Made by a program: the position numbers and the translations under genes. Positions 9,240 through 15,947 of a stretch of 64,000 bases of DNA are shown here, piece after piece. How positions within the stretch are numbered: the stretch's first letter is position 1; each line of letters starts with the position of its first letter. Location: positions 2,170,001 to 2,234,000 of the forward strand of contig NZ_LR590484.1 in assembly GCF_901482695.1 (NCBI RefSeq), in the 5' to 3' direction. The notes under the pieces are model-generated. The model worked only from the letters and a program-made list of their open reading frames with translations. It made no database searches and was not told where the DNA came from. The DNA is from Sphingobacterium thalpophilum. Lineage in GTDB: Bacteria; Bacteroidota; Bacteroidia; Sphingobacteriales; Sphingobacteriaceae.

Positions 9240-10019
9240 TTAAAAAGTACCCTCAAAGACAAATTCTGCCGGTCCTTTGAGAAAGACGTTGGTAAACTGT
9301 GTTCCTTTTTTGTGAAATGATATATAGAGCTGTCCTCCCAGAACACGGATAGGTATATGAATATTTCCTTCGAGATTTTGCTGCAGGGCTACGGCCATTG
9401 CCGCTGCTGTGGCTCCAGTGCCGCAGGCATAGGTTTCGTCTTCCACTCCACGCTCAAAGGTACGGAGAAAATAGCCTTCGCCTTCTTTTTCGATGAAGTT
9501 GACGTTGATCCCTTCTTTTTTGTAGGTATCGTTATTGCGGATGGCCGAACCCTCCTGAAAGACATTTTTTTTCTGTAAGTCAGTGACGAAGTCTACATAA
9601 TGTGGTGATCCTGTCTGTAAAATGTAAGCTTCACCATCACGCTGGAAGCTGTCGACGTCGATCATCTGTAAATCGACCAAGTCGGGAGATAAGGTAGCAT
9701 GATGTATGCCGTCGACTGCCAAAAAGACAGTTTTGTCAGTAATGATTCCCAAATCGCGCGCGAAGGCGACTATACAACGGCCACCATTGCCGCACATACT
9801 GCCTTCACGGCCGTCTGCATTGTAGTATACCATCTCAAAATCATAATTTTCCTTCTCCTGAAGCAGCATCAGACCATCTGCGCCTATGCCAAAACGGCGG
9901 TCGCACAGCTTCGCTACCAGCGCCTCGTCGGCGCGGTCAAACGATTGGTTGCGATTATCTATCAAAATGAAATCGTTTCCTGCTCCCTGATATTTTGAAA
10001 ATCTTATTTTCGATGCCAT
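9240..10019 (-). CDS. dapF: Diaminopimelate epimerase
   Basis: Converts LL-diaminopimelate to the meso form, the step before lysine and the crosslinking residue of peptidoglycan; cytoplasmic and cofactor-free. At 259 residues it has the usual length. The two catalytic cysteines are visible: Cys76 in GSMCGNGGRC and Cys199 in YACGTGATAAA. The glycine-rich AGNDFILID start is also typical. It is monocistronic and divergent from the HtrA protease gene. A TATTTTTG -7 box on the minus strand (10038-10045) lies 18 bases before the ATG, inside a 10-bp inverted repeat. Confidence 0.97.
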   Translation of the reverse strand: MASKIRFSKYQGAGNDFILIDNRNQSFDRADEALVAKLCDRRFGIGADGLMLLQEKENYDFEMVYYNADGREGSMCGNGGRCIVAFARDLGIITDKTVFLAVDGIHHATLSPDLVDLQMIDVDSFQRDGEAYILQTGSPHYVDFVTDLQKKNVFQEGSAIRNNDTYKKEGINVNFIEKEGEGYFLRTFERGVEDETYACGTGATAAAMAVALQQNLEGNIHIPIRVLGGQLYISFHKKGTQFTNVFLKGPAEFVFEGTF

Positions 10020-10033
10020 TGCCTTGATTTATA

Positions 10034-10059
10034 GTAACAAAAATACGTTTTTTTGTTAC
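10034..10059 (-). promoter_or_regulatory. Inverted repeat overlapping the dapF -7 box
   Basis: Perfect 10-bp inverted repeat GTAACAAAAA (10034-10043) / TTTTTGTTAC (10050-10059). The left arm contains the minus-strand -7 box TATTTTTG (10038-10045). It could be an operator of dapF or just an AT-rich hairpin in the divergent region. Confidence 0.4.
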
Positions 10060-10160
10060 AAAAAAACGATATAAAGTTAAGAATTGTTAAAATGATTGTA
10101 TTTGTCTACCAATTAACATTTTTTAACGTGCCGTATTTTCCGAAGGTTTTGAAATGGTAT

Positions 10161-10168
10161 TACATTTG
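10161..10168 (+). promoter_or_regulatory. -7 promoter box upstream of the HtrA gene
   Basis: TACATTTG fits TAnnTTTG. Transcription from about 10175 would give a leader of roughly 75 bases before the ATG at 10252. No good TTTG is seen at the -33 distance. Confidence 0.4.
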
Positions 10169-10251
10169 AACATATCCGAATAAAATCGGTAATTTTAAGA
10201 GCAAAAATTATCAGCTTTATATTAAGACATTTTAAAAATAGATATAAGTTT

Positions 10252-11802
10252 ATGAATAAGGTCGGTTTAACGCTATTAACAGCTGTTTTCGGTGGAGCAG
10301 TAGCATTAGGTGGTTACAAGCTTATTGAAAATAAAAAAATTGATGTGAGGTCTTTTGAAGACAGACAGAAAGTTTATTTTGCCAATAATCCAACAGGAGT
10401 GATGTCGTCGACAGGCAATCCTGATTTCACACAGGCCGCCGCGGCGGTATCACCGGGTGTAGTACATATCAAAACGACATATACCAGAAAAGGATCACAG
10501 CAACAGCAGGGATCTCCGTTTGACTTTTTCGAGGATTTCTTCGGTATGCCACAAGGTGGTGGACGCCGCCAGATGCAGGCGCAGCCTGTACAGGCTTCCG
10601 GTTCGGGTGTCATCATTTCGGATGATGGCTACATCGTTACAAACAATCACGTGGTCGAAGATGCAGACAAAATCGAAGTGGTTCTGACAGATAAACGTAG
10701 TTTTGAAGCAAAGTTAATCGGTCGTGACCCCAATACCGATATTGCCCTATTGAAAGTGGCCGGCAAAGGTCTTCCTGTGGTGAAGCTGGGTAACTCAGAC
10801 AATGTCAATGTCGGTGAATGGGTGCTGGCATTTGGTTATCCGCTTGGGCTTCAGTCCACCGTGACGGCCGGTATCGTCAGTGCTACAGGCCGTGATATCG
10901 GTATCCTTAGAGAAGGACAGCAACGCGGTAACCCCTTCGGTGGCGGGCAGGATCAGATTCCGGTAAGTTCGGCCATTGAATCCTTTATCCAGACCGATGC
11001 GGTAATCAACAAAGGTAATAGTGGCGGAGCGTTGACCAATGCTTCCGGCGAGCTGATCGGTATTAACTCAGCCATCGCTTCTCCAACGGGTGTATATGCC
11101 GGTTATGGTTTTGCCATCCCGGTCAATCTGGTGAAGAAGATCGTAGATGACTTTGTCGAGTTCGGCAATGTTAAACGCGGCTATATTGGTGTCAGCTATA
11201 GACCGATCACGCCTGAATTGTCTGAAGAGAAAGGTATTACGGATATCAACGGGCTGTATGTGGAGGATGTGGTTAGTGGAGGAGCGGCAGCAGCTGCAGG
11301 TATCAAGAAAGGTGATATCTTAACTAAAATCAATGGCAAAGTGATTACCGGTTCGCCAGTATTGAGTGAAACGATCGGCCGTCTACGTCCGGGAGATAAA
11401 GTCAATATCACCTACAAACGCGATGGTAAGGAAAAACAGGTTGCTTTAACCTTGAAAGGTGAGGAATCTGTGAAGTCTGCAGGCCCAAGTGGTAAAGCTT
11501 CGAAGAGCGCAACTGAAATTTATAATAAACTGGGGGCTAGTTTCATTCCTGCGTCAGCAGCTAAGAAAAAGGAACTGGGCATAAATTCTGGTGTAGTCGT
11601 TACGCAAGTGAACCGTGGTGGTATCTTTGACTATTTCGGTGTGGAACGCGGTCTTGTCATCACAGAAATCAATGGCAAACCCGTGAATAGTGTGGACGAT
11701 GTTGAAATGGCTTTAGGTGCAACTCAACGTAATATTGTACGTCTGAAAGGTGTTTCTCCTCAAGGCGGTACAGTTCAATTGAGCTTCCCTGTAGAGTACT
11801 AA
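10252..11802 (+). CDS. HtrA/DegP-type serine protease with two PDZ domains
   Basis: 516-residue envelope protease/chaperone that degrades or refolds damaged periplasmic proteins. An N-terminal hydrophobic segment (about residues 4-22) acts as signal or anchor. The trypsin-like domain shows the triad His133 (TNNHVVED), Asp163 (NTDIALLK) and Ser257 (NKGNSGGAL). Two PDZ domains follow (about 305-395 and 420-510, the first with NGLYVEDVVSGGAA). A Gln/Gly/Arg-rich low-complexity stretch at 82-112 corresponds to the flexible LA loop of DegP. The gene ends in a strong terminator and appears monocistronic. In Bacteroidota these are commonly named Do-family proteases; I leave the symbol blank because DegP and DegQ types cannot be told apart here. 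Confidence 0.95.
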   Translation: MNKVGLTLLTAVFGGAVALGGYKLIENKKIDVRSFEDRQKVYFANNPTGVMSSTGNPDFTQAAAAVSPGVVHIKTTYTRKGSQQQQGSPFDFFEDFFGMPQGGGRRQMQAQPVQASGSGVIISDDGYIVTNNHVVEDADKIEVVLTDKRSFEAKLIGRDPNTDIALLKVAGKGLPVVKLGNSDNVNVGEWVLAFGYPLGLQSTVTAGIVSATGRDIGILREGQQRGNPFGGGQDQIPVSSAIESFIQTDAVINKGNSGGALTNASGELIGINSAIASPTGVYAGYGFAIPVNLVKKIVDDFVEFGNVKRGYIGVSYRPITPELSEEKGITDINGLYVEDVVSGGAAAAAGIKKGDILTKINGKVITGSPVLSETIGRLRPGDKVNITYKRDGKEKQVALTLKGEESVKSAGPSGKASKSATEIYNKLGASFIPASAAKKKELGINSGVVVTQVNRGGIFDYFGVERGLVITEINGKPVNSVDDVEMALGATQRNIVRLKGVSPQGGTVQLSFPVEY

Positions 11803-11837
11803 AACTGAATTAAGAATTGGTTGATTAATATAGTTTA

Positions 11838-11875
11838 GGTGGTACTAACCGTCCGGTTAGGCCACCTTTTTTTCT
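11838..11875 (+). terminator. Intrinsic terminator after the HtrA gene
   Basis: GGTGG-TA-CTAACC, loop GTCC, GGTTAG-G-CCACC, followed by TTTTTTTCTTTT. The stem has 11 pairs with a small internal bulge; a textbook structure. Confidence 0.9.
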
Positions 11876-11994
11876 TTTAATGGTTTTAAGTTTAGTTAAT
11901 TTGCGTAATTAAAACAGGTCACAGCCGGATGATCCGGTATCAGGAAGTCGGGGGGTGCTGTTGTGTTGGCTACAACAATTAAAAAAATATAGGA

Positions 11995-12435
11995 ATGAAA
12001 ATTTTAATGGTTTGTTTGGGAAATATCTGCCGTTCGCCGCTGGCTCACGGAATATTGAGACAAAAAGTAAAAGATAAACAGCTGAATTGGGTGATTGAGT
12101 CCGCCGGTACCGGTGATTGGCATATCGGCGAAGCGCCAGACCGTAGGGCCATTGCCGTCGCCAAAAAATATGGCGTAGATATATCCGCGCAGCGGGCGAG
12201 GCATTTTAACCCGGCTTTTTTTCAGGAGTATGATTATATTTTTGTGATGGACCGGCAAAATTTTGCGGACGTATGCGCGCAAGCGGAGAATCAGGAAGAC
12301 CTCAACAAGGTCAGGCTGTTCTTAAACGATGATATCGTGCCGGATCCCTATTTTGACGACCAGCTATTTGATCCGGTTTTTCAGATGATCAATCAGCGTT
12401 GTGAGGAAGTAATTGCGGAACTATCTTTGGCCTAA
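11995..12435 (+). CDS. Low-molecular-weight protein-tyrosine phosphatase
   Basis: 146-residue cytoplasmic phosphatase. The P-loop CX5R is near the N-terminus (Cys7-LGNIC-Arg13, followed by SP), and the general acid lies in DPYF (Asp117), as required by the family. Such enzymes remove phosphate from protein tyrosines, often tyrosine kinases of polysaccharide export, but no such kinase or capsule gene is nearby, so the substrate is unknown. Its stop codon is immediately followed by the ATG of a possible 54-codon ORF. Confidence 0.93.
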   Translation: MKILMVCLGNICRSPLAHGILRQKVKDKQLNWVIESAGTGDWHIGEAPDRRAIAVAKKYGVDISAQRARHFNPAFFQEYDYIFVMDRQNFADVCAQAENQEDLNKVRLFLNDDIVPDPYFDDQLFDPVFQMINQRCEEVIAELSLA

Positions 12436-12600
12436 ATGACATTCATATTACCTCGACATCGACAAATTAATATTATTTTGTTCGATAATTGCCGAACGGG
12501 GCTATACCGGGATGACAGGTGGTTATATCCACTGCATGCTGCACTGAACGGCGGTTGTGCGTATGTTGTATGTTCGGATCAACACATCCTGACTGATTAA
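12436..12600 (+). CDS. Possible small protein, 54 codons
   Basis: An ATG directly adjoining the phosphatase stop codon opens a frame of 54 codons that ends 9 bases before the next gene. The peptide begins MTFILPRHRQINIILFDNC and contains three Cys and a Trp-Leu-Tyr-Pro-Leu-His run. I do not recognise it. In favour: exact fit in the gap and coupling to the upstream stop. Against: an AT-rich promoter-like segment (near 12465-12485) lies inside it, and random 54-codon frames are common. Confidence 0.3.
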   Translation: MTFILPRHRQINIILFDNCRTGLYRDDRWLYPLHAALNGGCAYVVCSDQHILTD

Positions 12601-12609
12601 AAAAATAAA

Positions 12610-12957
12610 ATGAAAGCAGCAGAAGTAAACAAGAAGTGGGCTATTCTACAGGCGGAAATAGCTTCTTTATTTGATATGGAAAAACCTGACATCAAGGTCT
12701 GTCTATTCCTTATTGGTGTACAGGAATTGGGGAAGGGGCCCCAAAACTTCTCGAAGAGGGAGAAGGAAGAGCTGATGCATATTGCGACTTGTCGGCTTTT
12801 TAGTGCTATGGGATTCTATAGCCTAAAAGGTCTGGATGAACAGGGCTGGCCACATTGGGAACTGGTAAAACCTATCCCCAATTATACCCTGTTGGAACAG
12901 GAGCTTATCATCAAATCCCTGATTATTGATTATTTTGAAGAATTAAACGTCATTTAA
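12610..12957 (+). CDS. Conserved hypothetical protein, 115 residues
   Basis: Small soluble protein without signal peptide or membrane segment, mixed helices and an acidic C-terminus (IIDYFEELNVI). It starts after an A-rich stretch and stops 3 bases before the cyclophilin ATG, so the two are likely co-transcribed. I recognise no domain. The pattern of charged and aromatic residues (QELGKGPQNFSKREKEELMH) and its tight placement support a real gene, of the type often conserved as an unnamed family in Bacteroidota. Confidence 0.75.
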   Translation: MKAAEVNKKWAILQAEIASLFDMEKPDIKVCLFLIGVQELGKGPQNFSKREKEELMHIATCRLFSAMGFYSLKGLDEQGWPHWELVKPIPNYTLLEQELIIKSLIIDYFEELNVI

Positions 12958-12960
12958 AAC

Positions 12961-13719
12961 ATGAGATTTTTAAAAGTTTCTCTGATAGCCGTTTGTTGCT
13001 TACTGCATACACTCACTTTTGCGGCCACACCTGTTTATAAATATGTGCAGATCGTCACCGACAAGGGGACCTGTGTACTGCGCCTCTACAATGAGACGCC
13101 CAAACACCGGGACAACTTTGTAAAGCTTGCGAAAAGCAAATATTACGATGGTATGCTTTTCCATCGGGTTATCCAGAACTTTATGATTCAGGGCGGCGAT
13201 CCGGACTCAAAAAATGCTGTGGGTGGAGCGCAGCTGGGTAATGGTGGTCCGGGCTATACCATTCCGGCGGAAATTCAGGATGGGCTGTTTCACAAGAAAG
13301 GTACGATAGGTGCCGCCCGTGACAATAATCCGGCAAAGGCATCTTCGGGTTCTCAGTTTTACCTGGTTCAAGGCAAAGTATTCACCGCAGAGGACCTGGA
13401 CCGTCTGGAGAAAACGCGGATGAACGGGAAGAAATTCTCGGACCTGCAACGGCAGGCTTATACCACCATCGGCGGAACACCTCATCTGGACTGGAACTAT
13501 ACCGTCTTTGGAGAGCTTGTGAAAGGCGTGGATATCATCGACCAAATAGCGGCTGTGAAGACTGATAAACATGACCGGCCAGAAGTGGATCAAAAGATGA
13601 GCATGCACGTACTGACAAGGCGTGAAGCCTTGAATCTGGAACGTGAGTTACAGGGACTCAAACCGAAGACGGGGTTCTTTACCAAAATCGGTGATCTTTT
13701 CTCCTCAAAGGACTATTAA
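12961..13719 (+). CDS. Cyclophilin-type peptidyl-prolyl isomerase, exported
   Basis: 252 residues. An N-terminal signal peptide (about 1-21, ending TFAA) directs it to the periplasm. The cyclophilin domain has the expected landmarks FHRVIQNFMIQGGDP, the GSQFYLVQG strand and the FGELVKGVDIIDQI helix; the active-site Arg in FHRV and the Gln in FMIQGGD are kept. It has a family-typical insertion (about residues 140-165, KTRMNGKKFSDLQRQAY) and a C-terminal extension after the domain. It catalyses prolyl cis-trans isomerisation during folding of envelope proteins. It is tightly spaced with the upstream 115-residue gene and 30 bases from exonuclease III. Confidence 0.93.
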   Translation: MRFLKVSLIAVCCLLHTLTFAATPVYKYVQIVTDKGTCVLRLYNETPKHRDNFVKLAKSKYYDGMLFHRVIQNFMIQGGDPDSKNAVGGAQLGNGGPGYTIPAEIQDGLFHKKGTIGAARDNNPAKASSGSQFYLVQGKVFTAEDLDRLEKTRMNGKKFSDLQRQAYTTIGGTPHLDWNYTVFGELVKGVDIIDQIAAVKTDKHDRPEVDQKMSMHVLTRREALNLERELQGLKPKTGFFTKIGDLFSSKDY

Positions 13720-13749
13720 TTTGTTAAATCCAATACCCCTATCTAAACA

Positions 13750-14517
13750 ATGAAAATAGTAACGTATAATGTGAACGGGTTGCGTGCAGCGCTAAAGAAG
13801 GACTGGCTGGGATGGCTCAAGGGCGTGGATGCGGATGTTGTGTGTCTTCAGGAGATCAAGGCCTCTCCAGATCAGATACCGGAAGTGGTACTGCTGGAAG
13901 AGATGGGCTATGAACATTACTGGTATCCAGCACAGAAAAAAGGGTATAGTGGTGTCGCTCTCTTCACCAAGATATCTCCCGCACATGTCGAATATGGTTG
14001 CGGTCATGAAGACTATGACTTTGAAGGTCGTATCATCCGTGCTGATTTCGGTCAGGTTTCGGTGATGAGCACCTATTTCCCGTCCGGTACAACCGGCGAT
14101 GTGCGGCAGGAATTTAAATACCGCTTTCTGGACGATTTTCAACAATATAGTGATAAGCTTCTGGTCGAGAAGCCAAATCTGGTTGTCTGTGGGGATTATA
14201 ATATCTGCCATCGTGCTATTGATATCCATAATCCAAAGTCCAATGCAAATTCTTCGGGATTCCTGCCTGAAGAGCGCGAATGGATGGAAAATTTCATCAA
14301 CTCGGGTTATATTGACTCTTTTCGCCACCTGAATCCAGATCCTCATCACTATACCTGGTGGAGCTACCGCGCCGGAGCGCGGGCACGCAACTTAGGCTGG
14401 CGCATCGATTATAATATGGTGTCAAAGCCTTTGGAGACACGGATCCGTACGTCAAAAATTTTGGCGGACGCCGTGCATTCGGACCATTGTCCTGTGCTAT
14501 TGGAACTTGATGTATAG
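13750..14517 (+). CDS. xth: Exodeoxyribonuclease III / AP endonuclease
   Basis: 255-residue Mg2+-dependent DNA-repair enzyme of the EEP family. It cuts at abasic sites and removes 3' blocking groups. Characteristic motifs are all present: YNVNGLRAA near the N-terminus, the metal-binding Glu in LQEIKA (Glu36), GDYNICH in the middle and the C-terminal HSDHCPV. The length is standard. It appears to be the last gene of a short unit with the cyclophilin gene and ends at a bidirectional terminator. Confidence 0.96.
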   Translation: MKIVTYNVNGLRAALKKDWLGWLKGVDADVVCLQEIKASPDQIPEVVLLEEMGYEHYWYPAQKKGYSGVALFTKISPAHVEYGCGHEDYDFEGRIIRADFGQVSVMSTYFPSGTTGDVRQEFKYRFLDDFQQYSDKLLVEKPNLVVCGDYNICHRAIDIHNPKSNANSSGFLPEEREWMENFINSGYIDSFRHLNPDPHHYTWWSYRAGARARNLGWRIDYNMVSKPLETRIRTSKILADAVHSDHCPVLLELDV

Positions 14518-14536
14518 GTCAAGGTATTACTCGAAT

Positions 14537-14570
14537 AAAAAAAGCTTTCGCGATCACGAAAGCTTTTTTT
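14537..14570. terminator. Bidirectional intrinsic terminator after xth
   Basis: AAAAAAAGCTTTCG and CGAAAGCTTTTTTT form a perfect 14-bp stem around the loop CGATCA. A and T runs on both sides allow it to work in both directions; it lies 19 bases after the xth stop. Confidence 0.92.
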
Positions 14571-14691
14571 ATTTGAACTGTTGTTCTAATTGGCCTGACA
14601 GAACACAGGGTGCTGCGAACACCGTTGCACGCTCGCGTGAGCATGACCGATTTATGTCTACAGATTGCAGAGCTTCTGTACTGTCCGATAG

Positions 14692-15753
14692 CTAGCCACG
14701 GCTGTGGATAATGGACAGCTGCTGTGCAACTTTCTCCGCAATGGACAGGAAGGACTTTGTAACAGGGTCTTCGGCATCTATCGCGACCGGAAAGCCGTTG
14801 TCTCCGGCGTCAGATATCCCTTTCAGCAAGGGGATCTCACCCAAAAACGGCACTTTATATTCTTCGGCCAAACGCTTTCCGCCGTCTTTCCCGAAAATAT
14901 AGTATTTGTTGTCTGGCAGTTCTGCTGGTGTAAAATAGGCCATATTTTCCACTACCCCCAATAAGGGGATATTGATGCTGTCCATCAGAAACATGCCGAT
15001 ACCCTTCACAGCGTCGGCCAGGGCCACATGTTGTGGTGTCGTGACAATAACGGCTCCGGCAATCGGGAAGGTCTGAGATACGGTAATGTGGATATCTCCG
15101 GTCCCCGGCGGCATGTCTACGATCAGATAGTCCAGTTCGCCCCAGTTGGCATCATTGAAAAGTTGCTTGATGGCCGATGTTGTCATTGGGCCACGCCACG
15201 GAATCGGTTGATTGGGATCAGTGAAAAAGCCTATGGATAATAGTTTTAGGCCGAATTTTTCCAAAGGCTCTATTTTTACCTGTCCATTCGGCATTTCAAC
15301 AGATCCCGGCTTGGCGCCTTCCAGACCAAACATAATTGGTAGGGAGGGGCCATAGATATCCGCATCCAGCAAGCCTGTTTTAGCTCCCTTCGCCTGTAAA
15401 GCCAGTGCTAAATTGGCCGCAACGGTAGATTTGCCGACGCCGCCTTTGCCGGATGCCACCAAAATAATGTTTTTGATGCCAGCGACTTGCGCTCCCTGCC
15501 TTGCAATGACATTTGAAGTCATATTGATCGATACCTCAAGATTTTTGTCAACGAAATGTGTAATGGCATTTCGGCAGGCGTGTTCGATATGATCTTTTAA
15601 TGGACAGGCAGGCGTGGTTAATATGACGTCGAAGCTCACTTTATTCTCTTCAATCTGAATATTCTGAATCATATTCAATGTTACAAGATCCTTCTTTAAA
15701 TCAGGCTCTTCAACATAGGATAATGCGTTTAATATTTGTTCTTTGGTAACCAT
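14692..15753 (-). CDS. Mrp/ApbC-type P-loop ATPase, iron-sulfur carrier
   Basis: 353-residue cytoplasmic protein that belongs to the Mrp/NBP35 family involved in loading Fe-S clusters. It has an N-terminal MIP18/DUF59 domain (about 1-85) and a deviant Walker A motif GKGGVGKST (102-110), followed by DADIYGPS and the DMPPGTGD switch. The CxxC pair that carries the bridging cluster in many homologues (after ENM-Y-F) is missing: the sequence reads ENMAYFTPAELPDNKYYIFG. The gene is convergent with xth. Confidence 0.93.
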   Translation of the reverse strand: MVTKEQILNALSYVEEPDLKKDLVTLNMIQNIQIEENKVSFDVILTTPACPLKDHIEHACRNAITHFVDKNLEVSINMTSNVIARQGAQVAGIKNIILVASGKGGVGKSTVAANLALALQAKGAKTGLLDADIYGPSLPIMFGLEGAKPGSVEMPNGQVKIEPLEKFGLKLLSIGFFTDPNQPIPWRGPMTTSAIKQLFNDANWGELDYLIVDMPPGTGDIHITVSQTFPIAGAVIVTTPQHVALADAVKGIGMFLMDSINIPLLGVVENMAYFTPAELPDNKYYIFGKDGGKRLAEEYKVPFLGEIPLLKGISDAGDNGFPVAIDAEDPVTKSFLSIAEKVAQQLSIIHSRG

Positions 15754-15902
15754 CTAGTATTCATTTGAAATCATGGAATACAAAGCTACTCAATGCGGCG
15801 CAATTTCCTGTCATCTGTTTGTTTTTAATGGCCGAAGACCAGTGGTGCCAGTTGGTCGGTCGTTTGCGCGCAATTATAATTGTATATAAAAGCAAATTTA
15901 TC

Positions 15903-15910
15903 TAAGTTTG
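15903..15910 (+). promoter_or_regulatory. -7 promoter box upstream of the GT51 gene
   Basis: TAAGTTTG matches TAnnTTTG and lies 37 bases before the ATG at 15948. No TTTG is found at the ideal -33 distance. Confidence 0.4.
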
Positions 15911-15947
15911 ACTGTTGATATGCATGGATTTGCATTAAATTGTATTT

